Counted from the stretch's first letter, positions 32,339 through 41,997 are shown. The stretch: DNA of 64,000 nucleotides from Bryobacter aggregatus MPL3 (GCF_000702445.1 NZ_JNIF01000004.1:310001-374000), one strand, 5' to 3'. Notes: generated from the letters alone by a model not told the origin. Numbers and translations are program-made.

Positions 32339-34309
32339 ATGAAGAAACCTTTTTGGTTGTGCCTGCTGCTGGCCTCGTCCTGGGCGCAGCAGCCGCCACC
32401 AGCTCATGTCGATCCGACTCCGGAACAATCGGCCCTCATCGCAGCGAAAGTACAACAGCTCGACGGTCTTGTCGCGAAATTGAAGGGCGATCCCGATCTG
32501 ATCACCGATGTTGCGGTCTATCAAAAGACCGGGCACCAGATGCGCGAATTTCCGGAAGAGTATTTTGTTGCGGAAGATGTGCCGAAGGCGATTGCGGTTC
32601 TCGATCAGGGGATCGAGCGGGCCAATGCGTTACTGGCAGGCAATGCGCCGTGGATGAAGAGTCCGGGGCGGCGGATCCATGGCTATCGCTCCTCGCTTGA
32701 CGGCTCCATCCAACCTTATGGCCTGCGGATTCCGGCCTCTTATGACGGAACGAAGCCAGTGAAGCTCTATGTGTGGCTGCACGGTCGCGATGCCAAGAAC
32801 GCCGAGTGGAACTTTATTGATCGTGAGCTGCGGGTGGGCAACGCGCCGCCGAGTCCGCCTGACGAAGGACAGATCCAACTCGATCTCTATGGGCGATGGA
32901 ATGGGATTGCCTGGCACTGGGCTGGTGAAGTGGATGTCTTTGAAGCGATGGCTGATGTGCAGCGCCGCTACAAGATCGACCCCAAGCGGATTGTCCTGCG
33001 CGGCTTTTCGATGGGAGGTTGCGGCGCCTGGCACATTGCGCTGCATCATCCGGGACGCTTTGCCGCCGCTGAAATCGGTGCTGGCACTTGGCCCTATCGC
33101 TCGCAGATGCCTGGCTTTCCGGATTACCAGCGTCTGCCGCTCAACATCTACGAGAATATTCTCGAATGGTCTCTGAACGCCTATAATTTTCCGCTTGCCG
33201 GCCATGATGGAGAGAATGAAACAGGCGTCAGTTCCATTCCCCCTTATGCGCCTCCCGGTACGAAAACCCGTGGTCAGTTGGAGAGTTCGATCCGGGTGCG
33301 GGAGCAATTGGGCCGCGAAGGCTATGAGAGTGTGGGAGACCCTTATGATCTGGCGGCAAAGGGCACCGAAGCGGTTTTCTACATCTCCAAGGACACGGGA
33401 CACGGCACGAGCAAAGAAGTGCGTGGCAAGCTGGATGAGTTCCTCAAGAAGTACGGTGACCGTGGCGTGGTGTCCCCGGACCACCTGCGATTTGTGAGTT
33501 GGACCACCCGCTACAACCGCTCGCATTGGGTGACATTTGATTGGCTCGACAAGCACTACGAAAAGGCCGAGATCGACGCTGTTCGCTCCAACAACGGCAC
33601 GCATTATGAGATGAAGACGAAGAATCTCGCACGCCTCACTTTGCGTGAGATGGACAAGGCGAAGGAGCTTCAGATCGATGGCCAGAATGTGAGGCTCAAG
33701 CCCGGCTCGGAAATCAGTCTGGAGAAACTCGAGGGCAAGTGGCGTGTGGCTGGCAAAGCGCAAGGACTGCATAAGCAGCATGCTCTCCAGGGGCCGATCG
33801 ACGATGCCTTCCTGGATGCGTTCCTGCTGGTGCGTCCGACGGGCACGCCCTGGAATCAAGAAGTCCACGAGCAGTCGCTCCGGATTCTGACGCGCTTTGA
33901 CCGTGTTTATGCCAAACACTTGCGGGCGCATCCGCGGATCAAGGAGGACCGTGACGTGACTGAGGCCGATTTTGCGAAGTACAACGTTGTTCTGTTCGGA
34001 GACCCTGGCAGCAATCGCTGGATCGCAAAGCTGCAGGGCAAGTTGCCGGTGGAATGGAGCAAGGAGACAGTGAAGATGTCCGGCCAGAGCTATTCTGCGA
34101 AGGATCATCTTCCAGCCTTGATCTACCCGAGCCCGCTGCATCCCAGCCACTACATCGTCCTGAACTCGGGGATGACCTCGGAGGAGAAGGAACTGCGTGG
34201 CGAGTATGCCATGCCGCGATTGGGCGACTGGGCTGTGCTGAAGGTGAAGGCTGGGGACGAGACGCCAGACATTGCGACGGCCGGCTTGTTCAACGAGCGC
34301 TGGAAATAG
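32339..34309 (+). CDS. Secreted alpha/beta hydrolase (prolyl oligopeptidase/esterase-like)
   Basis: The 656-residue protein has a signal peptide (MKKPFWLCLLLASSWA), a helical leader, then an alpha/beta-hydrolase domain: PVKLYVWLHGRDAKN and the nucleophile elbow RGFSMGGCGAWHIALHHPG with Ser224. A later segment, FYISKDTGHGTSKEV, holds a likely catalytic histidine. The C-terminal third (from about 420) is a separate beta-rich region with no match I recognise. It is probably a secreted esterase or peptidase acting on plant or bacterial polymers; the substrate is unknown. ATG 32339 follows the terminator. Confidence 0.85.
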   Translation: MKKPFWLCLLLASSWAQQPPPAHVDPTPEQSALIAAKVQQLDGLVAKLKGDPDLITDVAVYQKTGHQMREFPEEYFVAEDVPKAIAVLDQGIERANALLAGNAPWMKSPGRRIHGYRSSLDGSIQPYGLRIPASYDGTKPVKLYVWLHGRDAKNAEWNFIDRELRVGNAPPSPPDEGQIQLDLYGRWNGIAWHWAGEVDVFEAMADVQRRYKIDPKRIVLRGFSMGGCGAWHIALHHPGRFAAAEIGAGTWPYRSQMPGFPDYQRLPLNIYENILEWSLNAYNFPLAGHDGENETGVSSIPPYAPPGTKTRGQLESSIRVREQLGREGYESVGDPYDLAAKGTEAVFYISKDTGHGTSKEVRGKLDEFLKKYGDRGVVSPDHLRFVSWTTRYNRSHWVTFDWLDKHYEKAEIDAVRSNNGTHYEMKTKNLARLTLREMDKAKELQIDGQNVRLKPGSEISLEKLEGKWRVAGKAQGLHKQHALQGPIDDAFLDAFLLVRPTGTPWNQEVHEQSLRILTRFDRVYAKHLRAHPRIKEDRDVTEADFAKYNVVLFGDPGSNRWIAKLQGKLPVEWSKETVKMSGQSYSAKDHLPALIYPSPLHPSHYIVLNSGMTSEEKELRGEYAMPRLGDWAVLKVKAGDETPDIATAGLFNERWK

Positions 34310-34310
34310 A

Positions 34311-34346
34311 AAAAAGGCGAGTCCCTTACGGGGCTCGCCTTTTTTG
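34311..34346. terminator. Bidirectional intrinsic terminator between convergent genes
   Basis: An 11-pair stem (AGGCGAGTCCC with GGGGCTCGCCT, one G-U pair) closes a TTAC loop at 34315-34340. It has A5 on the left and T6 on the right, so it works in both directions. It ends transcripts of the hydrolase (plus) and rplL (minus). Confidence 0.9.
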
Positions 34347-34364
34347 TTTCGCTGGTGCGAAGAA

Positions 34365-34748
34365 CTACTTGACTTCGACCGAAGCGCCAGCGTCGACGAA
34401 CTTCTTCTTCATCGCTTCTGCTTCGTCCTTGGTCACGCCTTCCTTGACAGTCTTCGGGGCGCCATCGACGAGGTCTTTGGCTTCCTTCAGGCCGAGCGCG
34501 GTGATTTCGCGAACAACCTTGATGACGTTGATCTTGTTGGCGCCTGCGCCGGTGAGAACCACGGTGAATTCCGTCTTCTCCTCAGCAGCAGGGGCAGCCG
34601 CGCCAGCGGCAGGTGCGGCCACAGCAACGGCGGCGGCAGCAGCCGATACGCCGAGCTTTTCTTCGAGCAGCTTTACGAGTTGGGAAGCCTCGAGAAGGGT
34701 GAGGCCCTGGATTTGTTCCGAGATTGCGTTGATGTCAGCCATTTTCAT
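34365..34748 (-). CDS. rplL: 50S ribosomal protein L7/L12
   Basis: The 127-residue protein has the L7/L12 dimerisation N-terminus ([19 protein letters not shown]), the alanine-rich hinge, and the C-terminal domain [40 protein letters not shown], which binds translation factors. It forms the ribosomal stalk with L10, encoded just upstream. Downstream the usual rpoB is missing; a terminator and a convergent gene follow instead. Confidence 0.98.
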   Translation of the reverse strand: MKMADINAISEQIQGLTLLEASQLVKLLEEKLGVSAAAAAVAVAAPAAGAAAPAAEEKTEFTVVLTGAGANKINVIKVVREITALGLKEAKDLVDGAPKTVKEGVTKDEAEAMKKKFVDAGASVEVK

Positions 34749-34769
34749 CTACTCCGTTAAATTGATCTA

Positions 34770-35297
34770 TTACTGATTGAACTTGTTTTCTTTGACGCCC
34801 TGATCGACGACCACGGCCAGGTTGCGTCCAACGCCATTGATAGCGGTGACCAACTTCTGTGCCGGCGCGTTGATGACATACAGCAACTGCGCGTAGATCT
34901 GTTCCTTCGAGGGCATGTTGGCAAGATCGTTGATGGATTGCACTTCAACGACTCGCCCTTCAACGAAACCGGCCTTGAATGTGAAGGTCGGATTCGCCTT
35001 TGCATAACCAACGAGAGCTTTGGCAAGAGCGACCGGGTCGCCACTTGTGTAAGCAATCGAGTTCATACCTTTGAGCCCAGTCACCGCCCCGGCAACCGGA
35101 AGACCTTCGCTTGCCTTTTCAGCCAGCGTATTCTTCAAAACCCGATAACGTCCACCAGCGGCGCGAACCGTCTTGCGGAGCTCATAGTCCTGAGCGACCG
35201 TCAGCTTATCGAAGCCCGAGACGAAGACGTTCTGCGACTCTTCGAGAGCTTTTTTAATTGCTTCGAAATCTTTTTGCTTGTCGACTTTATTCTTCAT
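34770..35297 (-). CDS. rplJ: 50S ribosomal protein L10
   Basis: The 175-residue protein has the L10 N-terminal domain (KDFEAIKKALEESQNVFVSG, YELRKTVRAAGGRYRVLKNT) and the C-terminal helices that carry L7/L12 dimers. It starts 12 bases after rplA, so there is no room for the usual long L10 autoregulatory leader between rplA and rplJ. rplL follows after 21 bases. Confidence 0.98.
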   Translation of the reverse strand: MKNKVDKQKDFEAIKKALEESQNVFVSGFDKLTVAQDYELRKTVRAAGGRYRVLKNTLAEKASEGLPVAGAVTGLKGMNSIAYTSGDPVALAKALVGYAKANPTFTFKAGFVEGRVVEVQSINDLANMPSKEQIYAQLLYVINAPAQKLVTAINGVGRNLAVVVDQGVKENKFNQ

Positions 35298-35309
35298 GGT
35301 TGCTGCTCC

Positions 35310-36026
35310 TTAAACCGCTACCGAAAGTTTAGAAGTGACGTCGGAAATATCGAGCGTGATGCCAGGACCCATGGTCGAGCACAACGTCGCACTTCGAACG
35401 TACTTACCTTTCGCAGCGGAGGGTTTGGCGCGCAGCACAGCTGAAATGAGGCTTTCGGCATTCTCGATCAGCTTGCCAGTTTCAAACTGGATTTTGCCGA
35501 CCGGAGCGTGGACAACACCGGTCTTGTCGACACGGAACTCCACTTTACCTGCCTTCACTTCATTCACAGCGGTTGCGACGTCAGTGGTGACCGTTCCCGT
35601 TTTCGGGTTCGGCATAAGACCACGCGGGCCGAGCACCTTGCCAAGACGCGCCATAGAGCGCATCATGTCGGGGGTCGCAACAACCGCATCGTAGTCGAGC
35701 CAGTTCTCTTTGATGATCTTTTCGATGATCTCTTCGCCACCGAAGAAGTCGGCGCCGGCTGCTTCAGCCTCACGCACCTTTTCTCCGCTAGCGATCACGA
35801 GAACCTTTTTAGATTTGCCGAGTCCATTGGGAAGTACGACCGTGCCACGGACCATTTGGTCCGCATGCTTGGGGTCGACGCCAAGGCGCATGTGTATTTC
35901 AACGGTTTCGTTGAACTTAGTGAATTTGATCTTTTGGGCTAGACCAACGGCTTCGGTCACGGAATAGGTCCGTGCTTCCACCTGCTTGGCAGCAGCCAAG
36001 TATTTTTTTCCCTGTTTATGAGCCAT
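35310..36026 (-). CDS. rplA: 50S ribosomal protein L1
   Basis: The 238-residue protein is a complete L1: [60 protein letters not shown] (the most conserved L1 block) and [19 protein letters not shown]1 binds 23S rRNA at the L1 stalk and often represses its own mRNA. The gene usually follows rplK, which is not present here; a PQQ-type gene is divergent instead. Confidence 0.98.
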   Translation of the reverse strand: MAHKQGKKYLAAAKQVEARTYSVTEAVGLAQKIKFTKFNETVEIHMRLGVDPKHADQMVRGTVVLPNGLGKSKKVLVIASGEKVREAEAAGADFFGGEEIIEKIIKENWLDYDAVVATPDMMRSMARLGKVLGPRGLMPNPKTGTVTTDVATAVNEVKAGKVEFRVDKTGVVHAPVGKIQFETGKLIENAESLISAVLRAKPSAAKGKYVRSATLCSTMGPGITLDISDVTSKLSVAV

Positions 36027-36221
36027 GATTCTTGTTTTCGAACGGTTTACTGCAAAGTACTGCGAAGAAAGATCCAGGTTTGACCCCGGGGTAGGATAAC
36101 TCAGAATGGTTCAAACGGCTTCCGGCACAGACTACAGCCTTCAGCCTCCCAGACGGAGGGACCGAAGTTTTGAGTGTATAACAGCTTGCTGCCAGATTGC
36201 AAATCTGTCATCCTGACGCCC
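36027..36221. other. Divergent region between rplA and PQQ-type gene
   Basis: This 195-base region should hold the rplA-rplJ-rplL promoter on the minus strand and the promoter of the 36222 gene on the plus strand. I see GTTTGA at 36078-36083 and TCAAAC at 36111-36116, which could form a six-pair stem in the rplA leader, perhaps with an L1-binding role (speculative). A CAGATT-GCA-AATCTG inverted repeat lies at 36193-36207. No rplK or tRNA is present. Confidence 0.3.
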
Positions 36222-37940
36222 ATGCACAAAATCCCAGTGGTTATTGTGAGTTGGCTCACATTCAGCGCCTTAGCTATGTCTCAGAGCTGGAGCCATAAAG
36301 CCGAAGACGACGTGAAATGGAATCGTGTCAGTAGTGCCGGCAACTACATCTATGGGACCGACGGCGGAATCTACGCCCTCGACGTCACAACCGGTAAACT
36401 GCTCTGGAAACGCGATGATCTCAAAAAAGTAGCGGACTCGAGTGTCGAGGAAGTGCCTGGCACTCCCGTCATTTTTGTCGCGCAAACGGAGGGCGCGATC
36501 ATGACCAAGGCGAAGCTCTCCGCAATCAATCAACAAAGTGGTGAAACGGTCTGGAGTAGCGAACAACTCCGGGGGAGTGTTGTCGACCTGATTCCCGACT
36601 ACCAGCACAACGCGATGATCATGGTGATCAACGGAATGCTGGAGAACAAGTTCGGCATCTACCTTGAGAGTTTTGAACTCCCCACGGGTAAGCTTCGCTG
36701 GGAGGTTCCGCTCGGCGACAAAGCTGATCTTTATACCGCCGAGAATAGCGGGCGCTTCATGCCCAAGATGGATCTGAGTGGCCATGCGACTCCGATCATT
36801 GATGGCCATCATCTCTACCTCCCCTACGCCGGTCTGCATAAGTTCGATCTCGAGACCGGGAAGCTGGTCTGGAAGCAGAAGTTCGATGTCACGGAGAAGG
36901 CTTACAAGAAGACCAATGCCTCGCCGATGGTTGTCGGCAACCTTGTCTACACCTCGGCCAAGGGTAAGATTCTAGCCTTCGACAAGAGCAGTGGGAAGCC
37001 CAAATGGAGCAGCCAGGACTACGGCGCGGCGATTCCCGAGATGATCCATGCCGAGGGCGTGATCTACGGGCGGATGGGCGGCACCTTTGCCTCGAGTGGT
37101 GCTAAGGGATTTGAATTGAAGAAGCCGCTTGGCGTGGTGGCGCTCGACGCCGGAAGCGGCCAGATGAAGTGGCGCTTTGACGACGCAAAAGAAGGCATCA
37201 CCAATTTCCACTACGACAAGTCCAGCAATCTGATTTTGCTTGCCGATAGCAAGAAGCTCTTTGGTCTCTCGCTGAATGGCTCTGGCAACGATGTGAAAGC
37301 AGCCTTTCAGGTACCGCTCGAATTCAAGTTCAAGCAAAGCAAAGGGAAGGCAATTGCCAAGGGGATGGGGAAGTTTGCCATGGGCGGACTTGCTGCGGTT
37401 GCCAAGAAGGACAAGAGTCTCGATGATCCGCCAATCTCGATGATTGGCCGTCCAGATGGAACTGTTGTCGTTCGCGGCAGCAACCATCTGCTCAAATTCG
37501 ACCCGCGTACGCGCAAAACGATCTATGCAAATGAATTCCGCGCGCCTGGGGCGAGCAACTGGCAGAAGTTCAATACCATTGCCGCCTTTGCGATGACCTA
37601 TGCCACCAGCACCGCACGGGCTGCCTCCTCTTACGCTGGCACCTACGAGAACACATGGGCCAATCACGATCGCCAGAACAGCATCCAGTCCCTCTTCACC
37701 AATATGCAGAAGCGCTACAAGGCTTCCATGGCTGGTGACGACTTTGCCTATATCCTCAGCGACATCGAGAACGAAGACGGCAAAGGCCCTGGAATTTTAG
37801 GGGTCAATCTGGATAGCGGTGAGATTGAGAAGGACGCACTGATCAAGGATCGTGAGCCCCTCTTTGCTGTTGACGAGGTGACCGGGATGCTCATTCGTAC
37901 CCATAAGGGGAAGAGCGAGATCACCGGCCACAAACTTTAG
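36222..37940 (+). CDS. Secreted PQQ-like beta-propeller protein
   Basis: The 572-residue product, from ATG 36222, has a signal peptide (PVVIVSWLTFSALAMS) and repeated propeller blades: DGGIYALDVTTGKLLWKRDD, INQQSGETVWSSEQLRGS, KFDLETGKLVWKQKF, AFDKSSGKPKWSSQDYG and VVALDAGSGQMKWRFDDAKE. The repeats match the PQQ_2/BamB-type eight-bladed fold. No dehydrogenase active-site residues are evident, so it may be a binding or sensing protein. It ends in stop overlap with the convergent DUF1501 gene. Confidence 0.88.
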   Translation: MHKIPVVIVSWLTFSALAMSQSWSHKAEDDVKWNRVSSAGNYIYGTDGGIYALDVTTGKLLWKRDDLKKVADSSVEEVPGTPVIFVAQTEGAIMTKAKLSAINQQSGETVWSSEQLRGSVVDLIPDYQHNAMIMVINGMLENKFGIYLESFELPTGKLRWEVPLGDKADLYTAENSGRFMPKMDLSGHATPIIDGHHLYLPYAGLHKFDLETGKLVWKQKFDVTEKAYKKTNASPMVVGNLVYTSAKGKILAFDKSSGKPKWSSQDYGAAIPEMIHAEGVIYGRMGGTFASSGAKGFELKKPLGVVALDAGSGQMKWRFDDAKEGITNFHYDKSSNLILLADSKKLFGLSLNGSGNDVKAAFQVPLEFKFKQSKGKAIAKGMGKFAMGGLAAVAKKDKSLDDPPISMIGRPDGTVVVRGSNHLLKFDPRTRKTIYANEFRAPGASNWQKFNTIAAFAMTYATSTARAASSYAGTYENTWANHDRQNSIQSLFTNMQKRYKASMAGDDFAYILSDIENEDGKGPGILGVNLDSGEIEKDALIKDREPLFAVDEVTGMLIRTHKGKSEITGHKL

Positions 37941-39343
37941 GCCAAGATTTCCGATACGACCCGGGCAGGGAATTGGTCTGTGAGCCGCTCCGAAAGGCCG
38001 TGGCGCTCATAGACCAGATCCCGGTGGTTCATGCCGAGCAGGTGCAGGATGGTGGCGTGGAAGTCGTGCACGCTCACACGGTTCTCAACGGCTTTGAACC
38101 CAATGTCGTCCGTGGCTCCATGGATGTAACCGCGCTTCAAGCCAGCGCCAGCCATCCAGACGCTGAATCCGCCGGGGCCGTGGTCGCGCCCCGCGGTTTT
38201 CCCGGTTCCCTGGGACATCGGAAGGCGGCCAAACTCTCCTCCCCAAACAACCAAAGTGGAATCCAACAAGCCGCGCTGCTTCAGATCCTTGAGCAGCGCG
38301 GCGACTGGTTTATCGGTCTTGCCACAGGCATAGTTCAGGCTGCCGGTGAGGTCGCCATGCGAGTCGAAGATCTGGCTTTCAATATAGAGCTGTACGCAGC
38401 GGACACCGCGCTCCACCAAGCGGCGTGCCATCAGGCAGCGCTTGCCATAGGATGCGGTTGCGCTCTCATTCAACCCATAGGCTTCCCGCGTTGCTTCGGA
38501 TTCCTGATTGACGTCGAGCGCATCGGAGGCTGCCAGCTGCATGCGGGCGGCCAACTCGTAGCTGGAGATGCGCGCATCGAGTTCCGGTTGGTAGGGACGG
38601 CGTTCGCGATGGGCGCTATCAAGCTTACGTAACAGATTGCGTTCTGCTTCGACAAGCGGCGATGGAATCTCTTCCCGCGGTTCCAGGTTCAATACCGGAG
38701 GGCCTTCGGCTCGGAAGCGTGTGCCCTGATAGATCGGCGGCAGCCAAGCGGACTGCCAGTTCGAGATGCCATTGATCGGCAGGCCCTTGGGATCGTCGAG
38801 AACGACATAGGCGGGGAGGTTTTGATTCTCCGTGCCCAAGCCATAGGCAACCCAGGCTCCAATCGCCGGACGGCTGGCGATGGTGCGCCCGGTGTGCATC
38901 AAGAAGAGCGCTGGTTCGTGATTGGCGTGTTCGCCGTACATCGAGCGAATCAGCGTAATGTCGTCGGCGCATTCGGCCAGATGCGGCATCACGGTCGCCA
39001 TCTCCATGCCACACTTTCCAGCGCGCTTGAATTCGTAAGCGCCGGGCATCAACAGGCCGGGCTTGTCGCCATTGGAGATGGCAAAGCTGAGCTCACGGCT
39101 GGGTGCGGTTCCTGCGAGGCGAGTCAAGGTGGGCTTCGGATCAAAGAGATCCACTTGGCTCGGGCCGCCATTCATAAAGAGTTGGATCACCGATTTCGCC
39201 TTGGCCGGAAACTGCGGGGCCTTCGGCTTCAGGTCATAGACTCCACTGGCTTTGGCTTCCGCGCCTAGGAGCGAAGCAAGCGCGGCACCGTGAATGCCAT
39301 TCGCAATGTTCGAGAAGAAGTCGCGGCGGGTTCTGTTTTTCAT
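37937..39343 (-). CDS. Secreted DUF1501 protein
   Basis: The 468-residue protein has a Tat motif at the start (NRTRRDFFSNIANGIHG) and DUF1501 landmarks: KSVIQLFMNGGPSQVDLFDP, MYGEHANHEPALFLMHTGRT, VWGGEFGRLPMSQGTGKTAG and GRDHGPGGFSVWMAGAGLK. It is the second DUF1501 gene in the window and is paired with the DUF1549/DUF1553 gene 14 bases upstream. Role unknown; export by Tat is likely. The stop overlaps the end of the PQQ-type gene. Confidence 0.93.
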   Translation of the reverse strand: MKNRTRRDFFSNIANGIHGAALASLLGAEAKASGVYDLKPKAPQFPAKAKSVIQLFMNGGPSQVDLFDPKPTLTRLAGTAPSRELSFAISNGDKPGLLMPGAYEFKRAGKCGMEMATVMPHLAECADDITLIRSMYGEHANHEPALFLMHTGRTIASRPAIGAWVAYGLGTENQNLPAYVVLDDPKGLPINGISNWQSAWLPPIYQGTRFRAEGPPVLNLEPREEIPSPLVEAERNLLRKLDSAHRERRPYQPELDARISSYELAARMQLAASDALDVNQESEATREAYGLNESATASYGKRCLMARRLVERGVRCVQLYIESQIFDSHGDLTGSLNYACGKTDKPVAALLKDLKQRGLLDSTLVVWGGEFGRLPMSQGTGKTAGRDHGPGGFSVWMAGAGLKRGYIHGATDDIGFKAVENRVSVHDFHATILHLLGMNHRDLVYERHGLSERLTDQFPARVVSEILA

Positions 39344-39357
39344 GGGAGTTCTCTCTA

Positions 39358-41997
39358 CTAGTCGATGAAGCTGAATTCAGCCGAGTTCAAAATCGCGTGG
39401 CAATAGTTGGCGAGCGCCAGCCACTTGGCTTGTGTTTCTCTGGGCGCATCGGACCCATCGCTGGCCAGTTTGGCAGGCCAGGCTTTCTGGAAGTCCTGTA
39501 CGGCCTGGATTCCTGTTTGTACCTCTGCCGCCGACGGACGGCGTGCATAGGCGCGCAGGTAAACGAGTTCGATTTGCCGGGCACGGTCCCCATCGGCTTC
39601 GTCCATCACGCGGCCCGCCATGTACTTGGCAAGATCCCAGGACATCGAACCGTTCATCATGTGCAGGGCCTGGGTGGCGACATTCGAGCGCCGGCGTTCT
39701 GTACAGTTCGGTGTCATCGAGGGTTGGTCAAAGGCATCCATCAGCGAGACAGGGGTTTGCCGCCGATGGAGGACATAGATACTGCGCCGGTAGCCCGTCT
39801 TGCTGGCCTTGACGGTGACTTCCTTGTCGGCCCGCACTTCGATATCGGTGGGGGCGCCGAAGGAGGTGGGATCCAGGCGGCCGGAAACCTGGATGAGGGA
39901 GTCATACAGGGTTTCCGCGTCCATGCGGTTGAGCGGCATGCGGCTGAGCAGGATGTTTTCGGGGTCTGCCTTGAGGACTGCTTCTGCGACATTCGAATCC
40001 TGGCGATAGGCTTGCGAGGTGACCATCAGGCGGTGCATCGACTTCATGCTCCAACCCTTGGCGACAAACTCCGTGGCCAGCCAATCCAGCAGTTCCGGAT
40101 GCGAAGGGGCAACGCCTGATTTGCCGAAGTTGGCGACGCTTGCGACAATGCCCCGGCCAAAGTGCCGCATCCACAATTGATTCACCAGCACGCGGGCCGT
40201 GAGGGGGTGTTCGGGCTGGGTCAGCCACTTTGCCAAGGCCAGACGGCGGCCGGTGCTGCCGGGGAAGGGCGACACGGGCGTGTAGTCCTTGAGGCTCGCA
40301 TTCTTCAATACCTGCGGCGTATTCGGTTCAACGGGCTCGCCGAAGTTGGCCGGATCGCCACGACGCAGCAGATAGCTTTGCGAAGGCTGGACATTGTCGG
40401 TGAGGACACGGACATGCGGCTTGGTCATCAGCTTCGAGCGGACTTCGCCGATTTCCTTTCTGGACGCCTTGGCCGCTTCGAGTTTTTTGATCTCGGCCTC
40501 GAGAGGGGCATTGTGCTTGGCGACCACTTCCTTTTCGGAATCGAGGGCGAGGTCGAGTTCGCGCTTGTTGGGCGAGTGCCACTCGTAAGGATCATAGGCA
40601 CCCTGGAGAATGGCGCTGAGGCGATAATAATCGCGCTGCGGGATGGGATCGTATTTATGGTTGTGGCAGCGTGCGCAGCCGACGGTCAGGCCCATTACGG
40701 AGGAACTCAGCACCTCCACCTCGTCCGCAACCACATTCATCCGTTCGGAGAGCAGCCCGCGTTCGTTTGAGTTTGTGGGGTCCGGTGTGGTGCGGAGAAA
40801 GCCGGTTGCCGCAAGGCGATCGATCAGTTCCTGCGGGACGCCGGTCTTGGTCTTTTTCCAGTCGTCCGACATCTCGTCGCCGGCGATCTGTTCCGTGAGA
40901 AAGCGGTCATAAGGCTTGTCGGCGTTGAGCGAACGCACGACATAGTCACGATAACGCCAGGCATATTTGCGAACACCGTCGTCCTGGCCAAATCCTTCCG
41001 AATCCGAGTAACCGGCGACGTCGAGCCAGTGCTGACCCCAGCGTTCGCCGTAGTGGGGCGAGGCGAGGAGCCGGTCGACCAGACGCTCATAAGCGCCGGG
41101 AGCGGTGTCCGCTTCATACGCAGCGATTTCGGCAACTGTCGGCGGTAGGCCGGTGAGATCGAGATAGACACGGCGCATCAGCGAGAGGCGATTCGCTTCT
41201 TTGTTGAAGCGCAGTCCTTTGGCCTGCAGCTTGACGAGCAGAAAGGCATCGATCGGATTGCTGGCCTTGATTGCCGGTAGGGCCGGACGCTTCGGCGACT
41301 GGAAGCTCCAGAAGGCCTTGTCGCTCTCCTTCACGATGTCGGGTGTGATGGTGCCGGTGTTTTGAGCTCCCGCCGCGATCCAGGCTCGTACTTTTTCGGT
41401 TTCGCCATCGGTGGGGAGTTCGACCGCAAGTTCCTTGGCCTGTTTAGCTGGCGGCATCTGCCCGTTTTGCATGCGCTTGTAGAGGGGGCTTTCCTCCGGC
41501 TTTCCAGGTACCAGTGCCGTGCCGCTCTTGCCACCCTTGATCCGGCTGGCGATGGTGCGGAGATCGAGACCGCCCTCCTGCACTTCAGAACCATGGCAGC
41601 GGACGCAGCGGGCCTGCAGAATTCCCCGCACCTCAAACTCGGTGACTTCAATGGCCGGTTCCACTGCTTTTTCAATCCCCCGGTCGATCCACACACGAAT
41701 CTGGTCAATCTCGGCATCGCTCAACTTTGCCGGGCCGGGAGGCATCTGGCGAGTGACAATCTTATCGATCAACAAACTTTTGGCTGCGGACCCAGGAACA
41801 ACTGCTGGTCCGCTCGCTCCGCCTTTGAGAGTGGCTTCCGCCGAATGGAGATCTAACTTTCCCATCGCCATCTTTTCGTTGTGGCAAGAAATGCACTTCG
41901 CAGTGAAGATTGGCTTCACGCCTGCGTCGAAACTGTCAGGTGCAGCTGACAATTGAAACGCAGCCAGAGAGGCGAGAATGGCGGTGCGTAGGCTCAT
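39358..41997 (-). CDS. Secreted DUF1549/DUF1553 protein with two cytochrome motifs
   Basis: The 879-residue protein has a signal peptide and two PSCyt1-type cytochrome segments with true CXXCH motifs, CISCH at 35-39 and CVRCH near residue 130, then a short linker, DUF1549 (NPIDAFLLVKLQAKGLRFNK, VYLDLTGLPPTVAEIAAYEA) and DUF1553 (LVNQLWMRHFGRGIVASVAN). The CSGCH-type heme motifs suggest electron transfer or redox sensing outside the cytoplasm. Its partner DUF1501 gene follows directly. Unlike the first locus, no WD40 or PPC gene is present. Confidence 0.94.
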   Translation of the reverse strand: MSLRTAILASLAAFQLSAAPDSFDAGVKPIFTAKCISCHNEKMAMGKLDLHSAEATLKGGASGPAVVPGSAAKSLLIDKIVTRQMPPGPAKLSDAEIDQIRVWIDRGIEKAVEPAIEVTEFEVRGILQARCVRCHGSEVQEGGLDLRTIASRIKGGKSGTALVPGKPEESPLYKRMQNGQMPPAKQAKELAVELPTDGETEKVRAWIAAGAQNTGTITPDIVKESDKAFWSFQSPKRPALPAIKASNPIDAFLLVKLQAKGLRFNKEANRLSLMRRVYLDLTGLPPTVAEIAAYEADTAPGAYERLVDRLLASPHYGERWGQHWLDVAGYSDSEGFGQDDGVRKYAWRYRDYVVRSLNADKPYDRFLTEQIAGDEMSDDWKKTKTGVPQELIDRLAATGFLRTTPDPTNSNERGLLSERMNVVADEVEVLSSSVMGLTVGCARCHNHKYDPIPQRDYYRLSAILQGAYDPYEWHSPNKRELDLALDSEKEVVAKHNAPLEAEIKKLEAAKASRKEIGEVRSKLMTKPHVRVLTDNVQPSQSYLLRRGDPANFGEPVEPNTPQVLKNASLKDYTPVSPFPGSTGRRLALAKWLTQPEHPLTARVLVNQLWMRHFGRGIVASVANFGKSGVAPSHPELLDWLATEFVAKGWSMKSMHRLMVTSQAYRQDSNVAEAVLKADPENILLSRMPLNRMDAETLYDSLIQVSGRLDPTSFGAPTDIEVRADKEVTVKASKTGYRRSIYVLHRRQTPVSLMDAFDQPSMTPNCTERRRSNVATQALHMMNGSMSWDLAKYMAGRVMDEADGDRARQIELVYLRAYARRPSAAEVQTGIQAVQDFQKAWPAKLASDGSDAPRETQAKWLALANYCHAILNSAEFSFID

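Noticed and set aside
32630-34150. 506-codon open frame opposite the secreted hydrolase
   Set aside because: It lies fully antisense to a gene with a signal peptide and catalytic motifs; its translation has no domain and the composition of a shadow frame.
35298-35309. L10 autoregulatory leader before rplJ
   Set aside because: The space between rplA and rplJ is only 12 bases, too short for the leader.
36160-36225. Possible tRNA-Cys
   Set aside because: Only an anticodon-arm-like hairpin is present; D and T arms, acceptor stem and TTCGA loop are missing.
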